The translations under genes and the position numbers were made by a program. 64,000 nucleotides of DNA from assembly GCA_016839165.1 (NCBI GenBank), contig CP069300.1, forward strand, positions 6,143,501 to 6,207,500, read 5' to 3'. The notes under the pieces were generated by a model. It searched no databases and was not told the origin of the DNA. It worked only from the letters and a program-made list of their open reading frames with translations. Below, in pieces: positions 9,278 through 18,174 of the stretch. Source of the DNA: Bradyrhizobium sp. PSBB068. Its GTDB lineage: Bacteria; Pseudomonadota; Alphaproteobacteria; Rhizobiales; Xanthobacteraceae. Numbering within the stretch: position 1 is the first letter of the stretch; each line of letters begins with the position of its first letter.

Positions 9278-9991
9278 TCAGCCCCGCTCGTCGATCTGAC
9301 GCGACAGGATGGCCGAGAACTCGTCGGCGAACCCCTCCAGGCGCGCGGCCTGCCGGTTCACCTCCGAGGTGAACTTATTGTAGAAAATAGTCGCCGGAAT
9401 TGCGGCAATCAGGCCGATTGCGGTCGCAAACAGCGCCTCGGCGATGCCGGGCGCCACCACCGCCAAAGAGGTATTTTTCGAGGCCGCGATCGACTGGAAG
9501 CTCGACATGATGCCCCAGACGGTGCCGAACAGGCCAACGAAGGGGCCGGCCGAGCCGACGGTAGCGAGCACCAGGAGCCGGCGTTCCAGCCGCTCCACCT
9601 CGCGGGCGATCGAGACGTTCATGACCTTCTCGATTCTGGCCTGCAGGCCGGCAAACGACCGCGACTGGCTCTCGAAGGAGCGCTTCCATTCGCGCATTGC
9701 GGCCACGAAACAGGCCGCCATCGACTGGGTCGGCTTGGCCGAGAGCGCCCGGTAGAGTTCCTCGATCGACTGGCCGGACCAGAACGCCTGCTCGAACTTG
9801 TCCATCGCCCGCTTGGTGCGGGCGTAGAGCAGGATCTTGTCGATCGCGATCGCCCAAACCCACACCGAGCAGGACAGAAGTCCCAGCATCACGCATTTGA
9901 CGACCCAATGGGCCTGCCAAAACAACGCGATGAGCGACACATCGCTCGATGCCAGTGGCAGAGTTGACTGAGCCACATCGGCGGGATTCAT
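9278..9991 (-). CDS. tolQ: Tol-Pal system protein TolQ (ExbB/MotA family)
   Basis: Inner-membrane proton-channel subunit that pairs with TolR. The ATG at 9991 gives 237 residues and has AGAGGA about nine bases upstream. A TTG 16 codons earlier was judged less likely. There are three membrane segments: FWQAHWVVKCVMLGLLS near residue 35, the GPFVGLFGTVWGIMSSF block near 150, and AEALFATAIGLIAAIPATIFYN near 190. The GLFGTVWGI and ATAIGLIAAIPA motifs are the ExbB/TolQ signatures. It is the first gene of the tolQRAB operon; its promoter should lie in the interval before 10100. Confidence 0.96.
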   Translation of the reverse strand: MNPADVAQSTLPLASSDVSLIALFWQAHWVVKCVMLGLLSCSVWVWAIAIDKILLYARTKRAMDKFEQAFWSGQSIEELYRALSAKPTQSMAACFVAAMREWKRSFESQSRSFAGLQARIEKVMNVSIAREVERLERRLLVLATVGSAGPFVGLFGTVWGIMSSFQSIAASKNTSLAVVAPGIAEALFATAIGLIAAIPATIFYNKFTSEVNRQAARLEGFADEFSAILSRQIDERG

Positions 9992-10316
9992 CGGCAATAT
10001 CCTCTCAACGCAAGTGTCCCCAATTCGGCGGGCCGCCAATCGGCGCCCCTTCCACGGCCACGCGCCCGGCGCGGCAAAACTGCGCGAGAGCCTCTTACAT
10101 CTGTCGCATGGGGGGCCCGTCCAAAGCCGGGCCTTGCTTCCCCTGCCAACATGTCAAAACGAGGGCTTTTCACGCGTCATTCCGACCCTAACCAGACGCT
10201 AATCATGGTTAAGGCGAGGTTACCAAAGGGAAATTTGGAGGCGGGAAACGCCGCCGGCGGAGGGCGTTGGCGAGTTCCCGGGATGAACGGTTTGCCGCCG
10301 GGTGGCGGGGTGGCTC

Positions 10317-10440
10317 CCCGTCGTCCTGGCGAAAGCCAGGACCCATAACCACCGCATTCGGTAACGGACGGGATCGTGGACCCGGCATCGCGCAGCAATT
10401 GAGATTTGGGTAATGGGTCCTGGCTTTCGCCAGGACGACG
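10317..10440. repeat. Inverted pair of GTCCTGGC-type palindromic repeats
   Basis: The left unit (10317-10350) carries GTCGTCCTGGCGAAAGCCAG and the right unit (10411-10440) is its reverse complement. Each unit is itself a hairpin (GTCCTGGC with GCCAGGAC), and the two can pair over about 30 bases. This is the typical form of an extragenic palindromic element. Confidence 0.8.
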
Positions 10441-10481
10441 GTGGTGGAATGGTCGCGATCCCACTGCCACACCACCGGTGT

Positions 10482-10560
10482 CCCGGAATCCATTCATCCA
10501 TCCGATGCGCCGCCTGATCGATTCCGGGCTCTCGCTTCGCAAGCCCCGGAACGACGACGG
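10482..10560. repeat. Degenerate copy of the CCGGAATCCATTCATCC palindromic element
   Basis: Carries TCCCGGAATCCATTCATCC, then ATTCCGGGCTCTCGCTTCGC and CCCCGGAACGACG. The same blocks recur in the same order in the full copies at 43463, 45209 and 60273. Confidence 0.7.
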
Positions 10561-10587
10561 AATGGTGATCGCCTCGCTAACCTCGGC

Positions 10588-10974
10588 TCAGGTCAAATGC
10601 CGCACAATCGCCAATCCGGCAAACAGCCCCATGATCGACAGCGCCACCGAGCCCACGACATACAGCGCCGCCAGCCCCAGCTCGCCGCGCTCATAGAGCA
10701 GTGCGGTGTCGAGCGAGAAGGCGGAGAAGGTGGTGTAGCCGCCGAGGATGCCGGTCATCAGGAACAGCCGCCAGGGCTGCGAGGCCTCGCCCCTGAAGGC
10801 GAGATAGCCGGCGATCAGGCCCATCACGGTCGAGCCGGTGATGTTGATGATGAAGGTGCCCCAAGGAAATGCGGTGCCGATGGAGCGCGCACAGGTGACG
10901 TTGACCAGATGACGCAACGTCGCGCCGAGACCGCCGCCGAAGAAGACGAGGAGATAGCTTGTCAGTTGCCCCAT
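10588..10974 (-). CDS. crcB: Fluoride exporter CrcB/Fluc
   Basis: Small dual-topology membrane protein that exports fluoride. The ATG at 10974 gives 128 residues, the usual size. It has four hydrophobic segments and the family motifs GGGLGATLRH, PWGTFIINITGS and GGYTTFSAFSLD. The Asn in the second block and the TFSAFS stretch are the fluoride/sodium-binding elements of Fluc channels. A longer frame reaching 11052 only translates the terminator hairpin of the upstream gene. The start has no strong ribosome-binding site, so an ATG at 10992 is an alternative. No crcB (fluoride) riboswitch is recognisable upstream. Confidence 0.92.
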   Translation of the reverse strand: MGQLTSYLLVFFGGGLGATLRHLVNVTCARSIGTAFPWGTFIINITGSTVMGLIAGYLAFRGEASQPWRLFLMTGILGGYTTFSAFSLDTALLYERGELGLAALYVVGSVALSIMGLFAGLAIVRHLT

Positions 10975-11010
10975 GAGGGCTTTGTGCCGCATGGCGGCCG
11001 ATGTCGCAAG

Positions 11011-11044
11011 AAAACAAAAAGGGCGGCAATCGATGATGCCGCCC
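11011..11044 (-). terminator. Rho-independent terminator after sodB
   Basis: On the minus strand GGGCGGC pairs with GCCGCCC around a ten-base loop and is followed by TTTTTGTTTT. It lies about 95 bp past the superoxide dismutase stop and just before crcB, so crcB is probably transcribed separately or by read-through. Confidence 0.85.
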
Positions 11045-11062
11045 TCTTCCAAAAAATCTCGT

Positions 11063-11125
11063 CGTCATTCCCCGGTGCGCAATTGCGCACCTGAGGGCGG
11101 TCCGCAGGACCGAACCCGGAATGAC
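11063..11125. repeat. Short GTCATTCC...GGAATGAC palindromic element
   Basis: Bounded by GTCATTCC and GGAATGAC, with internal hairpins GTGCGCAATTGCGCAC and GCGGTCCGCAGGACCG. It lies between the sodB stop and its terminator, so it would be carried in the 3' end of that mRNA. Confidence 0.75.
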
Positions 11126-11136
11126 AGCCGATGTGT

Positions 11137-11736
11137 TTAGCCGGCCTTGCCGAACAGCTCGTCGACGTAGTCCCAGTTGACGAGGCTGTCGACGAACGCC
11201 TTCAGATAGTCCGGACGGCGGTTGCGGTAGTCGATGTAGTAGGAGTGCTCCCAGACGTCGACGCCGAGGATCGGCACCGCGCCGTGGACCAGCGGGTTCT
11301 CGCCGTTCGGGGTCTTGGCGATCTCGAGCTTGCCGCCCTTGACCTGCAGCCAGGCCCAGCCGGAGCCGAACTGGCCGACGCCGGCGGCGGCGAAGTCGGT
11401 CTTGAACTTCTCGAAGCCGCCGAGGTCTTCGTTGATCTTCTTCTCGAGCCGGCCGGGCAGCTTGCTGCCGCCGCCATTCGGCTTCATCCACTTCCAGAAA
11501 TGGATGTGGTTGTAGTGCTGACCGGCATTGTTGAAGACGGCCGCGTTCTTGCCGAACGAGCCCTTCACGATCTCCTCGAGGGACTTGCCTTCGAATTCGG
11601 TCCCCTTGATCGCGTTGTTGCCGTTGGTGACGTAGGCCTGGTGATGCTTGTCGTGGTGAAACTCCAGCGTTTCCTTGGACATGTAGGGCGCAAGGGCGTC
11701 GTGGGCGTAGGGCAGATCGGGTAGCGTGAAGGTCAT
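11137..11736 (-). CDS. sodB: Superoxide dismutase, Fe/Mn family
   Basis: Converts superoxide to oxygen and hydrogen peroxide. It is 199 residues with no signal peptide, so cytoplasmic. Metal ligands are recognisable: the His of LEFHHDKHHQAYV, the second His in QHYNHIHFWKWM, and Asp and His in the signature DVWEHSYY. The Gln in NNAGQHYNH lies at the position usual for iron-type enzymes, but rhizobial members can be cambialistic, so metal specificity is left open. It is monocistronic: its own promoter interval of about 100 bp, a downstream palindrome and a strong terminator. Confidence 0.94.
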   Translation of the reverse strand: MTFTLPDLPYAHDALAPYMSKETLEFHHDKHHQAYVTNGNNAIKGTEFEGKSLEEIVKGSFGKNAAVFNNAGQHYNHIHFWKWMKPNGGGSKLPGRLEKKINEDLGGFEKFKTDFAAAGVGQFGSGWAWLQVKGGKLEIAKTPNGENPLVHGAVPILGVDVWEHSYYIDYRNRRPDYLKAFVDSLVNWDYVDELFGKAG

Positions 11737-11875
11737 GGGGTAATGTCCAACAGAGGGTGGGAGACTACACTTAACGGGTCCCCCTTATAGAAGGTTCCAC
11801 GGCGGAGAAACACCGCATTTTCAGATCGTGTATGACTGGCCGGCAGAGCCCGAGACCACACCCAGGACGGCGACG

Positions 11876-12406
11876 ATGAGCATCGAAATCGACATTCTCA
11901 ACGGAGATGCGTCATGGCAGCGCGCCGAGCCGCTGCTTCGGGCGGTCTGGAGCCCGGAAGTCATGCGGAATAAGAGCTGGGCCGATATCAGATGGGCTCA
12001 CGCGGATTTGCGCGTGCTGCTCGATGCGCCCGACGACAGCGGGCTGGCCTGCCATGTCGGTATCTATTTCCGGACCATCACCTGGAATGGCCACAAGGTG
12101 CATGTCGGCGGCATCGGCGGAGTTGCGACCCGCGAGGACTGCCGACGACGCGGCTATGCGTCGCTCGCGCTCGACGCCGCCGTACACACCATTCGTGCCA
12201 ATGACGCGGTGAAATTTGCAATCTTATTCTGCGAGCCGCACAATTTCGCGTTCTACGAGGCGCGCGGCTGGCATCCCTTCAGCGGCGAAGTCACTTGCGA
12301 ACAGCCCTCTGGGCAGATTCGGTTCGAGGCAATGGCGCCGTTCGTCAACGACATCGTCCGCGCCCCGCGCCAGGGCAGGATCGACCTATGCGGCCTGCCG
12401 TGGTGA
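11876..12406 (+). CDS. GNAT-family N-acetyltransferase
   Basis: 176-residue acyl-CoA-dependent N-acetyltransferase of unknown substrate. The start at 11876 opens MSIEIDIL and avoids a Pro/Thr-rich upstream extension. The core GNAT signature is seen: strand HVGGIGGVATRED, then the acetyl-CoA pyrophosphate-binding RRRGYASLALDAAV (R-x-x-G-Y). Near the end comes ILFCEPHNFAFYEARGW, the usual C-terminal Asn/Tyr block. The overall layout recalls AAC(2')-like aminoglycoside acetyltransferases, but that is only a resemblance. It is followed after 140 bp by a MATE exporter on the same strand. Confidence 0.8.
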   Translation: MSIEIDILNGDASWQRAEPLLRAVWSPEVMRNKSWADIRWAHADLRVLLDAPDDSGLACHVGIYFRTITWNGHKVHVGGIGGVATREDCRRRGYASLALDAAVHTIRANDAVKFAILFCEPHNFAFYEARGWHPFSGEVTCEQPSGQIRFEAMAPFVNDIVRAPRQGRIDLCGLPW

Positions 12407-12546
12407 CCCCTGCACGCGCGCGGGTGGTTCGCGGAGGCCGCGCACCGTAACATGTCGATCATCATTTATTGATTCCGAGATGATCGATTGACGTCGAACA
12501 GCGCCCGCATCGGCAACATGCCCCCTCTCCCGCGGGTCGCCGACGC

Positions 12547-13932
12547 ATGACCATTGAAGCCTCGATCGACGATGCACGTTCCGCCGCGGCCGCGCCTGCG
12601 GTAGCGGTCGATCACCTGCTCACCGCACCGATCCTGCCGACGCTTCTAAGGCTCGCGGTCCCCAACACCATCGCGATGTTCGGCTCGACGCTGGTTGCGG
12701 TCGCCGAGACCTCCTATATCGGCCGGCTCGGCACCGAGCCGCTGGCCGGCATCGCGCTGGTGTTTCCGTTCGCGATGCTGAACCAGATGATGTCGGCAGG
12801 CGCGATGGGCGGCGGCGTCTCCTCGGCGATCAGCCGCGCGCTCGGCGCCGGCGACCGTGACCGCGCGGCCGACCTGGCGCTGCATGCGGCGATCATCGGG
12901 GTTGGCCTCGGCCTGTTCTTCACCGTGATGATGCTGGGCTTCGGCAGCAACTTCTACGCGCTGCTCGGCGGACGCGGCGGCGTGCTCGAACAGTCCTTGC
13001 ATTACTCGCAGGTGCTGTTCTCCGGCGCGATCTCGATCTGGCTGGTCAACACGCTGGCCTCCGTCGTACGCGGCACCGGCGACATGCGAATTCCCTCGAT
13101 GACGCTGATCACGGTTTCGATGGTCCAGATCGCGGTCGGCGGTGTGCTCGGGCTCGGGCTGTTCGGCGTGCCGAGCTTCGGTATGCGCGGCGTCGCTGCC
13201 GGCCAGCTCACCGCCTTCACGTGTGGCGCGATCTTCCTGGCCTGGTATCTCGCCTCTGGCCGCAGCCGCCTGAAGCTCGACATCGCCGCCTTCAGATTCC
13301 AGCGCGCGATGTTTCTCGACATCCTCAAGGTCGGCGCGATCTCCTGTCTGTCGCCGCTGCAGAGCGTGCTGACCATCCTGATCTTCACCAAGATCCTGGC
13401 GGGCTTCGGCACCGAGACGCTGGCCGGATACGGCATGGGCTCCCGGCTTGAATTTCTGTTGATCCCGATCGCATTCGCGGTCGGCGTCGCCTCCGTGCCG
13501 ATGGTCGGCATGGCGATCGGCGCCGGACTTGTCACGCGGGCCCGCAAGGTGGCGTGGACCGCCGGCACGGTCGCCGGACTTGTCGTCGGATTGGTCGGGC
13601 TTGTGGTCGCCCTCAAGCCGACGCTGTGGATCGCGCTGTTCACCACCGATCCCGGCGTGACGGCCGCGGCTTCGTCGTACTTCGCGCTGGCCGGACCGGG
13701 CTTCGGCTTCTTCGGCGTCGGCGTTTGTCTTTATTTCTCCTCACAAGGCGCGGCCAAGGTCGGCGGGCCCGTGCTGGCCGGCACCATCCGTCTGTTCATG
13801 GTCGGCATCGGCGGCTGGTGGCTCGCAACCGCGAGCGCCCCGGCTTGGACGCTGTTTGCGCTGGTCGGGGCGGCGATGATGGCATTCGGCCTCGCTACCA
13901 TCATATCGATTCGGCTAACCCGCTGGGAATAG
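12547..13932 (+). CDS. MATE-family efflux transporter
   Basis: 461-residue multidrug and toxin extrusion protein, predicted to export organic cations or drugs by Na+ or H+ antiport. About twelve hydrophobic segments are visible in two homologous halves. Each half begins with a typical block: PTLLRLAVPNTIAMFGSTLV...ETSYIGRLGTEPLAGIAL in the first and FLDILKVGAISCLSPLQSVL in the second. GAMGGGVSSAISRALGAGD is the conserved MATE cytoplasmic loop. The substrate is not readable from sequence. The GNAT gene upstream could form a resistance pair with it, but the 140 bp gap leaves co-transcription open. Confidence 0.9.
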   Translation: MTIEASIDDARSAAAAPAVAVDHLLTAPILPTLLRLAVPNTIAMFGSTLVAVAETSYIGRLGTEPLAGIALVFPFAMLNQMMSAGAMGGGVSSAISRALGAGDRDRAADLALHAAIIGVGLGLFFTVMMLGFGSNFYALLGGRGGVLEQSLHYSQVLFSGAISIWLVNTLASVVRGTGDMRIPSMTLITVSMVQIAVGGVLGLGLFGVPSFGMRGVAAGQLTAFTCGAIFLAWYLASGRSRLKLDIAAFRFQRAMFLDILKVGAISCLSPLQSVLTILIFTKILAGFGTETLAGYGMGSRLEFLLIPIAFAVGVASVPMVGMAIGAGLVTRARKVAWTAGTVAGLVVGLVGLVVALKPTLWIALFTTDPGVTAAASSYFALAGPGFGFFGVGVCLYFSSQGAAKVGGPVLAGTIRLFMVGIGGWWLATASAPAWTLFALVGAAMMAFGLATIISIRLTRWE

Positions 13933-14067
13933 CATCGCCTTACCTGAGCATGGCGGCCGCGGAAACTATCTACAGAATTTTTTGGATCATACGCGCCTGA
14001 TCGCGCGAATATGACATTGCAGAAATCTTTCGACTTGTTATGCAGGCCGACCTTTTGGGGAATTGCC

Positions 14068-14511
14068 ATGACCTGCAAACTCGGATTCGTGATCGCAATC
14101 ATCGCAACGGCGCTTGCCGTACCTGTCGCGCATGCACAGGGCGCGCCTGAACCTTTCGGCGTCTGGCAGACCCAGGCGGGCGACGCCCGCGTCAAGATCA
14201 GCAAATGCGGCGGCGGCATCTGCGGCGTGGTGGTGAGCCTGCGTGACCCGATCGATCCGATGACCGGCAAGCCGCAGGTCGACAACAAGAATCCCAACCC
14301 GTCGCTGGCCAACCGGCCGATCATCGGACTGTCGTTGTTCTCCGCCATGCAGCCGGTCGCCGCGGGCAAATGGTCCGGCCAGATCTACAATGCCGACGAT
14401 GGCGGCACCTATGCGAGCAGCGTCTCGGTCACCAGCGAGAGCACGCTGCGCGTCGAAGGCTGCGTCGGGGCCCTGTGCGGCGGCGAGACCTGGACGCGGG
14501 TGGGACGGTGA
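14068..14511 (+). CDS. DUF2147 secreted protein
   Basis: 147-residue periplasmic or secreted protein of the DUF2147 family. The ATG at 14068 has GGGG eight bases upstream and begins a clear signal peptide (MTCKLGFVIAIIATALAVPVAHAQ). The mature part shows the family pattern: FGVWQTQAGDARVKIS, CGGGICGVVVSL, GLSLFSAM, GKWSGQIYNADDG and LRVEGCVGALCGG. Two CGG/CVG cysteine pairs could form disulfides. Family members are often small envelope proteins of unknown role. An upstream frame to 14011 lacks a better start. Confidence 0.85.
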   Translation: MTCKLGFVIAIIATALAVPVAHAQGAPEPFGVWQTQAGDARVKISKCGGGICGVVVSLRDPIDPMTGKPQVDNKNPNPSLANRPIIGLSLFSAMQPVAAGKWSGQIYNADDGGTYASSVSVTSESTLRVEGCVGALCGGETWTRVGR

Positions 14512-14540
14512 TTTCTGGCTAGGACCGCGAAGAAGGTGCG

Positions 14541-14565
14541 CTCCCTCTCCCGCTTGCGGGGGAGG
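14541..14565. repeat. Short CTCCCTCTCCCGC...GCGGGGGAG palindrome
   Basis: A 25-base hairpin, CTCCCTCTCCCGCTTGCGGG followed by GGAGG, between two convergent genes. It resembles the cores of the larger repeats at 58388 and 61759. Confidence 0.6.
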
Positions 14566-14593
14566 TGCGTCGAGTTTGCGGCATCAATCGAAA

Positions 14594-15742
14594 CTAAATC
14601 GCGCGTGCCTTCAGCACGGTAGCGGCGGAGGCATAACCGCCGCGGGCGCCGTCGATGAAGTGAACGTGGTCGGCGCGCATCACCGACGGCGTAAAGCAGG
14701 TCATCATCGCCGCATCCTGTTCGTGCAGGCCGTAGCGCACGACGCCCTGCGCGGCTGCGGCGACGAGGCGCTGCTCGAGCTCCGCGGCGAGCTCCGCCGT
14801 GCAGTCCAGGATCATGCGCAGGCCGTCGTCAAACTTGCGGAAGTCGGAATTCTCGACCAGCTGCCGCACATAGGCCTTCGGCACAAATTTGCCGACCGGG
14901 ATGTTGAACCGCATCAACGTGTACGCCCACAGCGTGAAAGCGAGCACGACCGCACGCCGCAGCGCGAGCGAGCCACCGCGCCGCGCACGCGCTTCGTATT
15001 CCAGCCCTTGCGGCGGCCAGCGCAGCGGCGGGCCATTGGCGGGCACCGGCCGTCCGGCATCGGGACTTTTCTCGACGCGCCCGACGATGTCCTCGATCAC
15101 CCTGCGGAAGGAATCCGGATCGGCACCCTTCGCCGGCAGCACCAGTACCGAGAGGATGACACCACGCGCCGAGGGCATCACCTCGAAACGGCAGGACAGG
15201 CCCGACAGATCGGGCTGCGTACCGGGCGGCGCCGGATCGACCGCGAACTCACCGCGCTTCATCGCGGCATCGGCGTAAGCCAGACCGCCGCCGGAGAACA
15301 TCGCATAGGAGAGATTGGCCGACGGCCCGAACCGCGCGACGCGCACATCGAAGCCCGCGGCGCGGATCGCGGACATCGGCACCAGCGCCACCCGCAGCAC
15401 CAGGTCGAGGTCGTCGCGCACCCAGCGCGCGGTCGCGGCCAGCGCTTCGCGCGCTCGCTCGAGATCGGCGGGCGCAACCGCGAAGCTCGCACCGTCGCCA
15501 CCGAACACGAACGGAAAATCGCGACCCTCCAGCGCATTGGTGACGGAAGCGACCACCGCGGCACCGGCCATGTTGACCGCCTTGTAGCGCTGCGCTGCGA
15601 TCGCCTTGGTCGATTCCACGATGTCGGCGACGCCGACCGTCCAGTCACCGGGCAGCGGCGCATACAGCGCCGGATCCATCAGGCGCGCGAAGCCGCGAAA
15701 CACCGGAATGCCGCTGTAGAAGACCTCGCTGCCGCCCGCCAT
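14594..15742 (-). CDS. DUF3095 protein, class III nucleotide-cyclase-like
   Basis: 382 residues from the ATG at 15742. An apparent 55-codon N-terminal extension runs into an intergenic palindrome and is rejected. The N-terminal half holds VADIVESTKAI and, 40 residues later, FPFVFGGDGASF. Asp40 and Asp83 occupy the positions of the two metal-binding aspartates of class III adenylyl/guanylyl cyclases. The family (DUF3095) is conserved but uncharacterised as far as I know. The C-terminal half (WAYTLMRFNIPVGKFVPKAYV) has no recognised fold. No signal peptide is seen. Catalytic competence is inference. Confidence 0.75.
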   Translation of the reverse strand: MAGGSEVFYSGIPVFRGFARLMDPALYAPLPGDWTVGVADIVESTKAIAAQRYKAVNMAGAAVVASVTNALEGRDFPFVFGGDGASFAVAPADLERAREALAATARWVRDDLDLVLRVALVPMSAIRAAGFDVRVARFGPSANLSYAMFSGGGLAYADAAMKRGEFAVDPAPPGTQPDLSGLSCRFEVMPSARGVILSVLVLPAKGADPDSFRRVIEDIVGRVEKSPDAGRPVPANGPPLRWPPQGLEYEARARRGGSLALRRAVVLAFTLWAYTLMRFNIPVGKFVPKAYVRQLVENSDFRKFDDGLRMILDCTAELAAELEQRLVAAAAQGVVRYGLHEQDAAMMTCFTPSVMRADHVHFIDGARGGYASAATVLKARAI

Positions 15743-15832
15743 CGCAACGCCGTGTTGTTTCCTTGCCCAGAGCAGACTCTCTAGCAGATACGCGGGGAAT
15801 TGGGGCGGGGTTTTGCCGCGTAGCCCGGTCCC

Positions 15833-15983
15833 GTCATCCCCGCGCAAAGGCTTCGCCTTTGTCGCTGGAGGAGCCGCGAAGCGGCGTCTCGAAGGATCGA
15901 CAGCCACCAGCCGGGCCGATTCATCCTTCGAGGCTCGTCCAGCGGCGCAAGTGCCCGCAAGGCTCGCGCCTCAGGATGACGGG
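15833..15983. repeat. Intergenic repeat with GTCATCC/GGATGACGG ends
   Basis: Bounded by GTCATCCCCGCG and AGGATGACGGG, with internal inverted blocks (AAAGGCTTCGCCTTT, CTCGAAGGATCGAC against TCATCCTTCGAGGCTCGTC). It lies between the DUF3095 and COG0523 genes and falsely extends the DUF3095 frame. This is the common GTCATCC...GGATGAC class of intergenic element. Confidence 0.7.
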
Positions 15984-16037
15984 ACTTGCACCATCCGCGG
16001 GACAAGGCATCCGACCATGTCGATGAATTTGGTGGCG

Positions 16038-17243
<1,206 letters not shown>

Positions 17244-17302
17244 CGAGATCAAACAGTTGCTGGAGGGACAGGCGGCGGCGGGACATGCGGCATTCACTAG
17301 AT

Positions 17303-17320
17303 GTAATGTTATAACATAAC
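17303..17320 (-). promoter_or_regulatory. Zur operator
   Basis: The sequence GTAATGTTATAACATAAC is an 18-base palindrome with one mismatched position. It matches the alphaproteobacterial Zur consensus (GTAATGTTATAACATTAC-like). It lies 60-77 bp before the start of the COG0523 gene. The strand given is that of the presumed target; the DUF2278 gene at 17503 lies 183 bp away on the other side. Confidence 0.85.
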
Positions 17321-17502
17321 AACAATAGTCCACGGCCTTGTCAAGATGGAAGCTGCCTTCAGCGGAGACGGCGGCTTGTCGAATGCGCGCACCGGCCCCG
17401 TCGCGAAAAGCATCCACTCAAATGTGGGCCGCTTCACGCGCGCGTCTCATCTCAGGTTGTAGGTTTGGAAGAATGCCCGCCTGAACCCGAAAGGAACACG
17501 CC

Positions 17503-18168
17503 GTGACCCTCGCCTACGGATTCGTCAAGACCAAGGTGACCTCCGAGCCCACGCTGAAGCCGTCACGCCACGGGCACGAGACGCAATATCACCTGCACTG
17601 CAATCTCGATGTCGACGGCGAGCAATGGGACGTTGCAATCAATGTCGGCACCAATGACGCGGACGATCTGCTGAAATACAAGCTGGTGTTCGACTTCCGC
17701 CATCCGGTCATCCAGACGCTTGCGGCTGCGGCCGGCGGTTCGCAGGATCTAACCGGGCAAAGGAAATTGCCGGCGCTCGATTTCCTGCGCAGCAACCTGC
17801 TCGACAACACCGGCAAATGGCGCGACAGCGACGTGATGGACGGCTCCGACGACACCGAGCCGGCGGCGACGCTGAAGCGGCTGCTGTCGCGCGCGCATCG
17901 GGAGAGCCGCGACGTCTACATCTTCGGCCGCTTCTACGCGCAGGGCGACGGCCTGCACGACGTCCATCTCAACCAGGGCTCGAGCAAGGGTTTCATCCAT
18001 CGCCCGGGCGATGACTCCAACGACCACAACGACATCTGGCAGGACGGCGCCGTCATGGTCGATCTCGGCGAGCCGGAATGGGCGGCCTATTTCTCCGCCT
18101 TCACCCAGCAGTTGGTACCGACCGACGATCTCGGCAATCCGCAGCCGGACGCAACCACGATCGGCTGA
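17503..18168 (+). CDS. DUF2278 (YukJ-like) family protein
   Basis: 221-residue cytoplasmic protein with a GTG start preceded by AAAGGAA about eight bases upstream. DUF2278 features are visible: the opening YGFVKTKVTSEP, YHLHCNLDVDGEQWDVAINV, then IFGRFYAQGDGLHDVHLNQGS and the near-invariant NDHNDIWQDGAVMV. The acidic and histidine residues in DVHLNQG and DHNDIWQDG suggest a metal or phosphate site, but no activity is established that I know of. It ends six bases before the convergent htpG stop. Confidence 0.83.
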   Translation: MTLAYGFVKTKVTSEPTLKPSRHGHETQYHLHCNLDVDGEQWDVAINVGTNDADDLLKYKLVFDFRHPVIQTLAAAAGGSQDLTGQRKLPALDFLRSNLLDNTGKWRDSDVMDGSDDTEPAATLKRLLSRAHRESRDVYIFGRFYAQGDGLHDVHLNQGSSKGFIHRPGDDSNDHNDIWQDGAVMVDLGEPEWAAYFSAFTQQLVPTDDLGNPQPDATTIG

Positions 18169-18174
18169 ACAGGG

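Larger units (their letters stand above)
9992..10587. other. Non-coding interval between tolQ and crcB
   Basis: No supported gene. It holds the presumed tolQ promoter (about 9992-10150), an inverted pair of GTCCTGGC/GCCAGGAC palindromes (10317-10440) and a degenerate copy of the CCCGGAATCCATTCATCC repeat (10482-10560). Small open frames here only read through the palindromes. Confidence 0.7.

Noticed and set aside
10975..11060. A fluoride riboswitch upstream of crcB
   Set aside because: The only structure there is the sodB terminator hairpin. The conserved riboswitch elements are not visible.
11876..12406. NodA-type nodulation acyltransferase or a specific AAC(2') resistance enzyme
   Set aside because: Only generic GNAT motifs are visible and there are no nod genes nearby, so a plain GNAT call was kept.
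15743..15907. N-terminal 55-residue extension of the DUF3095 protein
   Set aside because: It translates part of an intergenic palindromic repeat; family similarity begins near the ATG at 15742.
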